Below are positions 22,346 through 32,503 of a stretch of DNA of 64,000 bases, in pieces. Positions within the stretch are counted from its first letter, which is position 1; each line of letters begins with the position of its first letter. Below the pieces are notes generated by a model that saw nothing but the letters and a program-made list of their open reading frames with translations, was not told the origin of the DNA and made no database searches. The translations under genes and the position numbers were made by a program. The stretch spans positions 9,697,061 through 9,761,060 of the forward strand of contig CM038912.1 in the NCBI GenBank assembly GCA_021904315.1. Reading direction: 5' to 3'. The DNA is from Sphagnum magellanicum. Lineage: Eukaryota; Streptophyta; Sphagnopsida; Sphagnales; Sphagnaceae.

Positions 22346-23661
22346 TCTCGTTCTTTGCTCTCTCTTCTGTGTGTATGTTTTCTTTCTTCTTTCTTTTTGG
22401 TCAGACGATTTCCAGTCTTGTCGCTGCGTCTTCTTGCTCTGCACTAGGCTACCGAGTATCGTTTCTAGAGCTTCCATCCCCTCACAACCGCTCACTCTTT
22501 TCTCACCTCTCTCTCTTGCTGCTGCTGCATCGTCTTCTTCTGTTCTGTTCTGTTCTGTTTTCTTTCTTTCTTTCTTCCTGTTTTTTTTTTTTTGTTTCTT
22601 TTGCTTGCTTGGGAACAATTTTCGGAATTTTCTGAACGCGTTTGCTTCTGCAAAATGCCACGGAAGGAGCAGAGGTACACTACCTGCCCTAATATAACAA
22701 CAACGGGTGACGAGGAGAGAGAGGGAGAGAGATTGATTGATTGATAGATTTCTCGGTTATTATGCTTGTTGTTTGTTTGTAGAGAGAACAACAAACTTTT
22801 CTCTCTGTTGCCTCTTCTTCTTTCGTAACTGATTTTTATTTTGAGATTTTTTTTTTGTGTTCCGGATTTCTGTGAATAGGTAGGTGCGTGCGTCTGTGCG
22901 TGCGTGCGTCGGGGTTTCATCCAAGAGATTTTATTGTTTGGCTTTTTTTTACCTCCTCTGCTTTCGCAATGGTTTTAGTTTTGTGACGGACGGAGGATAG
23001 GTGTGGACAGCAGCTTTTTACTGAGGATATTTTTCCGGGTAGAAATCAGAAACGCCATTGTTGTTTCTGTTTCTTGAGATTTAAAAAAAAAAAAAAAATT
23101 ATTTGTATATATTTATTTATTGGGCTTGCTTCCTCCTCCTCCTCCCTTGTGAGCACCACAACGGTTTCGACGCGAGGGTTAGGAGGAGGGACTTCGATAA
23201 TCGGTAAAGTAATTTGGTGTTTTTCTTGTGTGTCTGTATCCGTGGCTCCAATTGGATGTGGAAGTTTTGGGGAGCTGTTTCTTGTCTAAGTTTGCTTGAA
23301 ACCTTTTTTTCATCACTGTTGTTGTGCTACTGGAGCGTTCTGTTCAGCAATGCAAGGAACTCTATTAAGTGATTCTGTGAGATGTATGCAGACCGTCATT
23401 TTGTGTCTCTCATGAGTTTCAAAAAAGCAGCGGAGGTGGCGATTTGTGATGATGGCAGTGCACGCAGAAAACTGGGGGAATAAAGCTTTTGCTTCAAAGG
23501 AATTTTCTTTTTGGATGAGTAGTAGGTCAATGCAGTGATTCAATTGTTGAAGAAGTTCTCAGCATGCATGTTTCAGTTGTGAGTTGTGACTCCTGAATTT
23601 TGTGGTTCTTTGAAAGACTTGAAGAAGCCCAAATTGTTATTATTTTGTTTCTATCATCACT
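22346..23661 (+). promoter_or_regulatory. Presumed promoter and leader of the Crypton-like gene
   Basis: Composition shifts from AT-rich to strongly pyrimidine-rich at 22346-22620 (ctct and ttct tracts), as is common in plant promoters and 5' leaders, followed by short AG/GA-rich and T-rich stretches. The exact transcription start is not visible. A leader intron is possible: donor-like sites at 22671 (gag|gtacac) and 22879 (gaatag|gtaggt) lack a decisive acceptor. An in-frame TGA at 23620-23622 sits upstream of the chosen ATG, so the CDS does not extend further 5' in this exon. Confidence 0.4.
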
Positions 23662-26044
23662 ATGGCAACCGACATCAACTTGCTAGATGATGATGCAGAG
23701 GAGAAGAACAGTGCTGCCTCATTCTGTGATGCTCTTAAAGACAATGATACTTTGGAAGACCCTGCAACAGCAACAGACAACATGTCCAAAATGGTGAATG
23801 TAATGGCTTCATCTGAGATTGATGAACCTGGTTTGGAAGTGGATGTTGCTGTTATGAATGATTCCTCCATGGGTCCCTTGATGTCAATGAAGGGGAAGGT
23901 GCAAAATGTGAAGGACCATGTTTTCAAAGTCCCAAAGAGCCCTCTGAAGTCAGGTTTTATTGAAGGCCCTGTATCTCCAAGAAGCACAACAATGGCAGCT
24001 TCTGCAGATGCTGCTGCAGATTTTTCTGGAGAATGCAACACCGACACTTCTGAGATGACCTTCACGCCTGTTGTAGATCCCAATAGCAGTGAGACAAATT
24101 TTAATGACAGTAGTATGTTCCCCTTGAGTGATTCTCTTGCTCCAACCATGACTGAATTTGTTGCACAATCCACAAGACTAATTGGAGATGGGTGCGACCC
24201 TGCTGGAGGGATTGATTGTCAAAAAGGGAAGAGGAGAGCAGAGGATGAATGTGTACCTGGGCAGCTTTTGCCTAGTCAGTGGATGCGCACCACTGCCCCT
24301 TTGCAGCATGTAGCTTTGTGTGTGGTGGGTGCGGATCATGGTCAAGCTCTGGAGCAACAGGAGGAAAAACCAAGAAACCATGGTGAAACAGCTGGAATTC
24401 TTGCTGAAATTGGGGATTTTACTTCCCATATGGAGGATCCTTGTGGTAAATCTGAGCAAGAAATGGAAAATGCATCTTTAGGTAATGACAATTGGGCCCG
24501 TAATAGGTTCAACAATTGGAGAATCGCCCAACGCCTCAATGATACACGGCGGATCGAGGACATTCCCTTTCCAGAACTTGGCACATTGTTGAGCAAGTTT
24601 TTCATGCAAGTTTGCAACATGAGTGGCAAGAGATACCCAGCAGCCAGGTAATTCCATCTCTCATGCAGCTAGCTGGTGGTTTACCTTTTTCCTGCAGTTA
24701 TGTTTTGTCTGCACGTTTCTGCACAGTTTGTTCTTCAATGGTGGCTTTTATTGTAGGCTTCCCTGCTGACTCTTGTCAGTTCCTTTTGATTTGTTTGTAG
24801 CATTATGAATCTGTTCTTTGCTTACAACCGAATCTTGGTCCGAGAGCAGCAATTGAGAATCAAGCTTACAGGTGTGATGGAACCCACCTTCAAAATCCAG
24901 ACACACCCTGACTTTATTGCTGCGGGAAAGGCTGTCCAGTATGCTATGGCAAAGAGTCGATATGATGGTGTACATGCAGAACCAAAGATGTTCAGTGATG
25001 AACAAAAGATTTTGGACCATCCCAATTACCAAAAAAACACTGCTCCAGGATGCCAAAAGCGGTTTGCCTACTATTGTCTAACGGTTTTCTTAATCAGAGG
25101 TAGCAAGGACATGTGGAGTTTGCTTTTCAAAGACTTCAGATTGGGGAAAGATGAAGAAGGATGTTATTACTTAGAGTAAGTACTCTGCCCAGACATATGT
25201 ATGTGGAGCTTCTGATTCTACCTCATTCTCTGGCCTTTTCTTCTGTGGTTATTCTGACATGGTTTCCTTGTGTATGTTCAGGTACAATGGTAGGCTCTCA
25301 AAAAGCCACAAAGCATCTGCATCACTTCTTGAAGACGAGCCCTTCAAACCTGTTTATTCACATGATACAGATGTCATAAGCACTTTCAGAACTCTTGCTG
25401 AACACTTCCCACCCTTGGCTGTGGATGGCCACTTGTTTCTAACTGTGCGAATTGAGAGCCGGAGTGTGGTATGAATCCAGACGATAAGCTCTCTTGATAT
25501 ATCTGTTCTTCACTGTCTCATTAATAGTTGCTGGATATATTCTCATGATGTTGTTTTGATTATTTTTCTTGTGCAGATTTGGTTCAAGAAAGGAGTGAAT
25601 GTGTCAGAAGGCATGATCAGATCTTGGTTCAAAGATATGGCTGAAATTACTGGCTTGGGTGGCTATTTCCTGAATCAAAGTGGGAGGAGTACAGCCATGA
25701 CGAGGTCCCTTATTTCTCTGTACGGACACGAAGCTTTATTGCTTTATGTGCATTCTTTGGTTCAATGACCTTTTATAACCTGTGAATGCTGTCATTGCAG
25801 ATGGGTGATGGCTGGAGTGCCAGAGGATGTCATTGCTGGTATCAGAGAGCACCGCAAAAAGAAAACAGTTGAGCAAGATCCTTTCAAAAGCTTGCAGCAG
25901 AAGGCAGCACAGATCATTGCACGCAACCCATATGATGAATATTTTAATCTTCTCACCTATGAGACAGTTCTGAACAGAGAAATTGCAAAGCAGCATGCTC
26001 AAGACAATATGGGGGATCCTTTGGAATACCAACTAGAGGATTGA
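23662..26044 (+). CDS. Crypton-type tyrosine-recombinase-like protein (DUF3504-like), probably domesticated
   Basis: Five exons, 23662-24647, 24801-25175, 25282-25468, 25577-25704 and 25801-26044, all with GT-AG introns, give 639 aa. Residues 1-270 are acidic and apparently disordered, with a KGKRR nuclear-localisation-like cluster at 188-192 and SP sites (KSPLKS, PVSPR). Residues about 276-380 resemble the SAM-like DNA-binding half of Crypton recombinases (GKRYPAASIMNLFFAYNRI). Residues about 400-590 resemble the catalytic half: R428 in FLIRGSKDMW, K461 in the strand after YLEYNGR, the NQSGRSTAMTR helix at 549-559, and EHR at 575-577. The expected HxxR is QxxR (Q550, R553), and the position nine residues after H576, where a nucleophilic Tyr is expected, is D585. 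A sequence-specific DNA-binding nuclear protein without strand-cleaving activity is the simplest reading. The family call is from motif order, not a search; a decayed Crypton transposon copy is the alternative, but the clean multi-exon frame argues for selection. Confidence 0.82.
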
Positions 26045-26990
26045 CTGCAACTTTGAACCATGCAGTTGGCGCATATGCATGATCCAAAGAAGAAATTCAT
26101 GAAATCAGGTAGGTGCTACACAACTTTACACCCTTTTTCCTTTTCCGATTATTAAGGCATTTCTGAATTTCTCTTCTCATTATTTTTTTGTAGTCCAGTG
26201 TAAGGGGTGACTAAGGAATGGGTATATTTTTTGCAGATTAACCAGTATCACAATGCTGGAATGCACATTCTTGTCTTCATTTGCTGTCTTCGAATTACAA
26301 TCTCCACAGTTTTTCATGTATGTGCATGCACTTTTTTGGTTCTCTTTGGTTGCAAAAAGATGCTAATATTTGTAGGTAGTGCGTATGTGTGGTCATGCAG
26401 CTTTGCAAGTAGTTTATCTATTTCAATGAGCAGTGATATTATTGCAGCATAATGTCACTGTTTTGGTTTGCTAAGTTGTTTTGTCGTAACTGGTGCAGAG
26501 AGGTGATGATGCCCTTCTACACAAAACCTGGACATGAATAGTTTTGTAGTGCAGTAGGAGGTCAAGACAGAGCGACATTTCTTCCCATGCCCATCATCCA
26601 CTCCCAGTCATTTATACATTTGGAAGGTGCACTCTGCTCACATATGTCTTCTTTCTCAAGGTGAAAACCTCACAGCTTATTTGCGAGGATGCTGGATTTG
26701 TACATACTAACGTGAATATGGTTTAGTGCACAAAGTTAGCTAAAACTCTCATGAGAGTTTGTCACACTTGTGGTGGATGTGGATGTAAATATGGGTCACA
26801 CACATGTAGGTTGAGACTCATACACTGGCAGGATTCTTACATTGGTGTTTCTCTTGCATACATGGTGCTAATGGGACATTTAGTGGTTCAACCTTGCATC
26901 CAGTTTCTTAAATTCCATGTAGTTCAAAATTCTTGCACTGAAAATTGGTAGTGTTCAAATTTTGCAAATTTTTCTGTCCAGCTCCACATT
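26045..26990 (+). other. Probable 3' UTR and downstream flank of the Crypton-like gene
   Basis: No further coding homology follows the TGA. A donor-like aggtaggt at about 26108 and acceptor-like tttttttgtag ending near 26193 could mark a 3'-UTR intron. The small frames at 26207-26452 and 26751-26951 are not supported as genes. Confidence 0.4.
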
Positions 26991-27225
26991 TTAGGAATGT
27001 CCCCTTCCCATGGTAGGTACCCATTCTAAAGCATGAGGCGAAGTTATCATGAACCTGAACATATGTAGATCATGAGGTATAGGAGGGGGAGGGTTCCTAC
27101 TCCTTAATAGTTGGGGGGGGAGGGGTCTTATGCTTATATCTAGGTATAAGATCCCTGCCACTCTTCAGGAGTATTTGTAATATCCCTCCTCTTTTGTAGG
27201 AGTGATTTTCACAGATGTGAGGTGC
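26991..27225 (+). repeat. Dispersed repeat family B, copy 2
   Basis: Counterpart of 17433-17630, with G-rich expansions (27086-27125) that are absent from the first copy. Non-coding in both places. Confidence 0.55.
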
Positions 27226-28394
27226 AAACCTTCAAAATGATGAACCCTTGATTATAAATCTAATGCTTTTAATGTCAAATGTTTGAAACCTGTTATCCCA
27301 TTTTGCTATGATTGTCCTTGCTTTGAGTAACTTAGACTATGAGATGATTATAATGAGATTTGGGCTCCAGGTGCACTCATGAGTTTTTCTTGGAACTTGG
27401 GTTGAATTCGTGACTCTTTATAGGTATGCACCAAAAAAAAATCTGTATATAAAATAATGGTAGTCATTTGGCAATGTGAATCACATCCACACAAGGCTAC
27501 CGGACCATTAATAATTAAATTAGCCAAATGTATTTTGCACAAGTATATAATGGCCATTTTCGGTGCAGTCCTGTAGGATTTGTTTGAAGGGAAAATTCAA
27601 GTGTAATTTCTTGTTGCCTAAAAGAGGGGTTATTTCCAGTGTTAGAGGTTTCTTTATGTTTATGAAGAACCTCTGGTTCTGGTTTTAAAAACTAAATTAG
27701 AGCCATTTGGGTTCGAGTTTTGATTCCTCAATAAATGGAACTGGGAATCTGGTTTTGGGTTTGGTTATCAATTTTGTTTTGTTTTGTTTTGTTTGTTCTT
27801 TTTTTTGGGATTCCAGTTCAGTTCTAAATCAGACCTGGTTCCACTTTGGTTTTGGCTAACTTTTGATTAGACCTTGTAATTACCTATTAATTAATCTTTG
27901 ATTAGCCCCTGATTCTAGTTTTTTTTGTCAAATTTAATAAAAAAGAAAATCTCAGTTTAAATTCAGGTTTCACATATAAATGGAATTGAGAATCTGGTTC
28001 TGAATGCAGTTCCTCAAAAATATAAGTTCCAGTTTTGGTTCGAAAACCAATTCCAAAAGTTAGACTGGACTTTAATTCGATTTCTTACAAACTAAAATCC
28101 ATAGTTCTAACCCTCCAAATGGGCACTCACCCAACACTAATTATTTCATTCTTGAAGCAGGTTCTGCCATTTGATGCCAAGATCTTCTTTCTTCTGAACA
28201 AGCTCTTATTATGTTCTTGGAGCAGGTTAATCCATTTTTTTGGCCAATCTTTCCTTTAGAAAGAAAGAGGCAATTTTTGCAGCATCTTGATGTGGGTAAT
28301 GCTCTCACATGAAGGCAGTACTGAATCAGGCCAGCAGCTCTCAACCATCACATATTATGCAGCCCCTCCTTTCAGTAATGCCCTACTCGTCTTT
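27226..28394. other. Intergenic with low-complexity ggttttggttcc-type sequence
   Basis: 27650-28085 is dominated by degenerate ctggttctggttttgg/ggaactggga phrases; a similar composition recurs near 52850-53240. A gttttgttttgtttt run sits near 27775-27795. No gene could be supported; 28035-28344 frames on both strands are unsupported. Confidence 0.45.
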
Positions 28395-28745
28395 AGGTGT
28401 TACCTTACACTAAATGTTCGTTTCTGTTTGTTGGCCTTGCCTACCGAGGCAAGGACATTGTGTTTAGATTCATTATAGAGTACATTAGCTTAAGGGATTT
28501 TGGCCCCTAGGTAATAATAGGTCTATTTTTATATGAGGATTTTTGGAAGGTGATATTTTGGCTTGTGTTGAAACTTGAGATTAGTTATCAGAGTTATAAT
28601 ATCTTGAAGGATTTTGGTTTCTTTGAGAGGATTTTTTGAAGATTATATTTTTGCGTGGTGAAATATTTGAGTTCTCATAATTCTTCTTTTGCCTTAAGAT
28701 ACTTCAATGTAAATGCCCAAGACCAACACTGTGACACATCCCTTG
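28395..28745 (+). repeat. Dispersed repeat family C, copy 2
   Basis: Opposite-orientation partner of 6913-7248 with high similarity through GGCAAGGACATTGTGTTTAG, GCTTAAGGGATTTTGGCCCC, TATTTTTATATGAGGATTT and AATTCTTCTTTTGCCTTAAG. Similarity ends at CCCTTG near 28745. It lies ~230 bp upstream of the HINT1 leader. The open frame that crosses it (28655-28978) is therefore not a gene. Confidence 0.7.
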
Positions 28746-28975
28746 TTGATAAAGTTTTAGAGCATAATCCTTCTTCTAATAGAGAGTCTGTGGCAATCAC
28801 TCTTACAGATTCCAAGTTGGAAGTTTCAAATTATTTTCAAATCTTTTACATACCCCCTCCCCAGATCGATATCCTAACATGCCCTGACACATTAATACCC
28901 GGGACGACAACCCTCGGGCAAAACCCACCTAAACCCCTGCATGCAGCGGCTTTCTGTTCACAGACAAATGTTCTC

Positions 28976-29305
28976 TGAGAGAGAGAGAAAGAGAGAGAGA
29001 GAGGGTGCATTTGTGCAGTGTGTCTCAGAGGGGCTGAAGAAAACCAGAGCTGAAAGGATTGTGAACGATTGTGGTGTGAGAATGGTGCGAGAGACGGTGT
29101 TGGGTTGCTCGTAATTTGTTCGTAGAGAGCAGGGGAGAGACGATCAAGAGCTGGGCTGGCGGGGGAGAACCCAGTCTCCAGGATTAGGGTTAAGGTGTTG
29201 GGGGGGGGGGGGGGGCGGGGGGGGTTTCTAGACGTAACAGAAGAGATCGGTTGGTAGTGTTGTAAGCGCAGATCGGTCGTCACATAAGTCGTGAGCCGGA
29301 GAGAG
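28976..29305 (+). promoter_or_regulatory. HINT1-type gene leader with GA repeat and long G tract
   Basis: A GA microsatellite (about 28976-29003) is followed by GC-richer sequence. A 16-G run (29200-29215), one C and 8 more G (29217-29224) lie ~80 bp upstream of the ATG. If transcribed, this tract could form a G-quadruplex in the 5' UTR. A telo-box-like attagggtta is at 29183-29192. The transcription start is not determinable. Confidence 0.45.
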
Positions 29306-29719
29306 ATGGCTGAAGAGAAAGTGGCGGCGTTGAAAGCAGCTGCGGCGAAATCCAAGGAAGCCGCAGAAGCAGGAGCCCCGACGATCTTCGACAAGATAAT
29401 CGCGAAGCAGATCCCTTCCACGGTGGTGTTTGAAGACGACAAGGTGTTGGCGTTCAGAGACATATCCCCGCAAGCTCCTGTTCACATCCTCATCATACCC
29501 AAGGAGAGAGATGGGTTGACGCAGCTTTCCAAGGCCGAGGAGAGGCACACGGAGATTTTAGGGCATCTTATGGTTACGGCTGCCGTGGTGGCAAAGCAGG
29601 AGGGATTGGTTGATGGTTTCAGATTGGTGGTCAATGATGGCCCGCAGGGATCCCAGTCTGTGTACCATCTCCATCTCCATCTTCTCGGAGGAAGGCAGAT
29701 GAACTGGCCTCCAGGCTAA
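29306..29719 (+). CDS. HINT1: HINT1-type histidine triad nucleotide-binding protein
   Basis: One uninterrupted frame of 137 aa. HINT proteins hydrolyse purine nucleoside phosphoramidates and acyl-adenylates and act as small homodimers in cytosol and nucleus. Residues 1-24 are a Lys/Ala/Glu-rich extension. The HIT fold follows: PTIFDKIIAKQIPS (25-38), VVFEDDKVLAFRDISPQAPV (about 40-59), HILIIPK (60-66), VVNDGPQGSQSVYH (108-121), then the triad H121-L-H123-L-H125-L-L. The protein ends GGRQMNWPPG, as in the HINT1 branch. All catalytic histidines are present and the length is normal. The ATG at 29306 was preferred to the upstream GTG at 29291. Arabidopsis HINT genes have introns to my knowledge; the lack of any here suggests intron loss or a retrocopy, though no poly-A tract or target duplication was seen. 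Confidence 0.96.
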   Translation: MAEEKVAALKAAAAKSKEAAEAGAPTIFDKIIAKQIPSTVVFEDDKVLAFRDISPQAPVHILIIPKERDGLTQLSKAEERHTEILGHLMVTAAVVAKQEGLVDGFRLVVNDGPQGSQSVYHLHLHLLGGRQMNWPPG

Positions 29720-30619
29720 ATCATAGCCCCCATGCTAATCCATCAGCCCTTGTCCTGCAGCCACAGGAAAATTCTTGATGTTCTGAAGTTTAATATTCTA
29801 CTCTCAACTTCATAGTTCCTGGCTTGGGGGATGAAGAACTCTGGATTCCTGGATTTGTGTTTGTTTAAAATTGAAACTCTAGTGGTCTCTGCATCCCATC
29901 TCAGTGAAGACTGTATTGCTCTTCATTTCTAGTGACCAAAACTCTTGTGAGTCTTTGAATTTCCACCATGATGATTCTGTTGATTTCTCTGATTCATGAC
30001 ACTCTCAAAGGATGTCTTGATTGAGCAAGTGCATATGACATGTAAGTAAATGGTCTATTGTGTGTGTGTTGTACAGGATTTGTGAATTTTTTCCTCATGT
30101 TGTTGATATTCAACTCCAGCACATGTTTGGTATCAAAACTTAAGTCTTTTGTTGAAGGCTTTCTTGTGTACTGCATGTTGTGGAAGAAGACATTAGCATC
30201 TGTGATTCAGAGAGGTGGATGTTGTTTGGTTGTTTAGGAGTTCTGCCAATTGTGCAAGGCACTATCACATTCACATGGAGTTGCTTATGTAGAGAATTAG
30301 GAAGTATGATGCAAATTTAATGTGCAGATTTTGTGCACATTGCAGATGTATTTGTGCATACCAGTCTGCCTGCTCTCAAATGAAGCAGGCTTACATCTGA
30401 ATGGTAGAGACAATTCAACTCCAAGCTTCGTGAAATGTTCCTTATATGAATCCATGCTTTTGCACTTCCCTTATGTTTGTTGCAGCAAGAGCACAAGGAT
30501 GGTACATCCTTCTTTTGTGTCAGTGCTGGATTAAGCTTATAACTTGTGGACCTGAGAAACTGTCTCTTCCAGTTTGAAGAGGTACCCTTTCTGGTTTAGC
30601 CAGTTTTGACCATGATGCT
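29720..30619 (+). other. 3' UTR and downstream flank of the HINT1-type gene
   Basis: No coding homology was found. Frames at 29994-30176 (-) and 30322-30534 (+) are short and unsupported. No unambiguous polyadenylation signal stands out. Confidence 0.4.
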
Positions 30620-31690
30620 TCCAAGTATGCCTTTTTCCCCAGCAAATTGGATCGAGCTGATGATGATGTTAATGCTGCTTCTGATTAAGTGTAAGTTTGT
30701 AAAGAGAAATTTCTTGGAGCTGATGGTGATGAGGATTCTGAGAAAACCTTTTCTGTAGGAAATTTTATGGAAGCTGATTATGCCTCCAAGCAAATCTTTT
30801 GTGAAGTAAAATTTGATGGAATTTGTTACAGAAATCTTTTTGTTAAGCAACATCCAATAAGAGCTGATTTGAACTAAGCTTAAAGTTTGTGAAGAAAGGT
30901 TTGGCGCAGTTGATAACGATAATAATGCTTCCAAATACATTTTTTTTGTTAAGCAAAATCTGTTAGAGCTGATTTTGAATGAAGCTTAAGATTGCGAAGA
31001 ACTTGTAGGGTAAAGCCAGAGGCTGTGGGCTTTACCAGAATAAGGGCCTGTGCAAGGTGGAGCTGAGCCTTATTCTGGTGAAGTCTGTGGTTGAGGGCTT
31101 TACAGTGCTGAGTTTTTACTTTTTATTATTTCCTTGTGGTACCCAGTGGGTATCATGGAAAACATTTAGAAAAATTTGCGCTGTGTTTCAAAAACTGAAT
31201 GCCTGTCATGGTGGGCAGTCTGTTTTTTGAAATGCCCTACTAGAGAAGATACTCCCTCTGTAAGTAGCCATTTGTTTCGACTTAGGAAAAAATCAGCACA
31301 GGTTTTTATAACGGATCTAATGGAGTTGATGGTGACGATGATGATATTGATGGCTTCCATGTAATAATGTTTTCTGTTAAGAAAAATCAGAAAGAGCTGG
31401 TTTGAATTAAGCTGAAGTTTGTCAGGAAAGATATGATTGGAGCTGATAGTGATGATGCTGCTGAGATAGCCTTTTCTGTGGGAAAATTTATGGACGCTGA
31501 TGGTGATGATAGATGGTGCTTCCAAGTAATCTTTTTATTAAGCAAAAATGTGATAAGTTTAGAGCTGAGTGAGTTAAGGTTTTAGTTTGTGAAGAAAGGG
31601 TTTGATGAAGCTGTGATGATGATCGTGATAGTAAGCGTGCAGGTAAAGCTTTTTATTTAAGCAAAAACTGATTCAAAATAATACTTACGT
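30620..31690 (+). repeat. Decayed tandem repeat, unit roughly 130-170 bp
   Basis: A block order recurs about six times: GAGCTGATGGTGATGA-type, GCTTCCAAGTAATCTTTTT-type, GTTAAGCAAAAATC-type, then GAAGTTTGTGAAGAAAGG-type. Examples lie near 30655, 30715, 30850, 30960, 31390, 31440 and 31560. The array is interrupted at about 31005-31300. Open frames through it are not conserved between units, so it is non-coding. Confidence 0.6.
31010..31103. repeat. 94-base imperfect foldback
   Basis: GTAAAGCC at 31010-31017 pairs with GGCTTTAC at 31096-31103. After an unpaired ~11-base segment, a second stem pairs CTTTACCAGAATAAGG with CCTTATTCTGGTGAAG (one mismatch). The loop is ~21 bases. It may be a tiny foldback element inside the decayed tandem array; a small-RNA hairpin is possible but the internal mismatch block makes it weak. 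Confidence 0.5.
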
Positions 31691-32161
31691 TTGAAAGAAG
31701 ACAGAGCTCATGATGATGATGGTGATGATGATGATTATCAATTGATGCTCGCTTACTGGTGGTGGTAACCCTTCCCGATTCCTCAGTCTATCTATCGTAA
31801 GGAAGGCGACAAAAGCATCAAATCTCTCAGTACCTAGTCTTTTGCGATATTGATGGAAACTGCTACCTTCCTCCCTCCCTCGACGAAGATGCTGCCACAA
31901 AGAGAAGCAGATGAAAAAGTCGCGAAGAAAGTGGATGACGATCTCCCCACTTTTCCATGCTAACAGGGATTATGAGTCCTTAAATGGACGATAGTCATCC
32001 GTTGGAGGATGAGAATATGGTCGTTCTCATAGACGATCTTCCCAGTTTTCCGTAGGACCCGGTGCTTTTGCTCGAGCGCGGGGAGCGGCGTTGGTGTTGC
32101 CGCGATGGTGCTCCTCTCTTTTCCTCGCCATCGTGCGCGGTCCGTCCCCTGGCAGCAAGAC

Positions 32162-32208
<47 letters not shown>

Positions 32209-32503
32209 GAATTCATGGAGTAGCTTCGTTTCTGCAGCTTCAGGATGTTTTCTTAAGATCCTGTTTTTTTAAAATTAAAATTTTATTTTTAGTGGAGCAG
32301 TTGATCTGTTTTTGTTCCGGGAGAACTCCTTAGGAATTCTTCTTGTTTGATTCTGGAAAGAAAGCAGCATCTCTTCTGTTCGTTCTTGGTTTTGAGGCTT
32401 CTTGAGGCGACGTTTTTTGGAGACGACGGAGGAGAAGAACCTTGGGAGATCTCGAGCTGTGGCGAAAAAAAGAAGACTTGGAGTGACGGGCGAGTGAGTG
32501 AGA
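31691..32503 (+). promoter_or_regulatory. Presumed promoter and leader of the DnaJ-X gene
   Basis: GC content rises from about 32030. A 42-base GA microsatellite occupies 32164-32205, roughly 300 bp upstream of the start codon, and would lie in the promoter or the 5' UTR. The last ~100 bases before the ATG are purine-rich. Transcription start is not determinable from sequence alone. Confidence 0.45.
32164..32205. repeat. GA microsatellite upstream of DnaJ-X
   Basis: Twenty-one uninterrupted GA units, likely in the promoter or 5' UTR of the DnaJ-X gene and a candidate binding site for plant GAGA-type (BBR/BPC) factors. Confidence 0.85.

Noticed and set aside
22295..22920. Overlapping 100-140 codon frames on both strands
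   Set aside because: They arise from pyrimidine/purine-rich leader sequence (poly-Ser/Leu/Phe or poly-Lys/Arg/Glu) and have no domain.
23640..24629. Antisense frames over exon 1 of the Crypton-like gene
   Set aside because: Shadows of the + strand coding exon; no splice continuity or domain.
28655..28978. 107-codon + frame
   Set aside because: Its first part is repeat family C, whose other copy lacks this frame.
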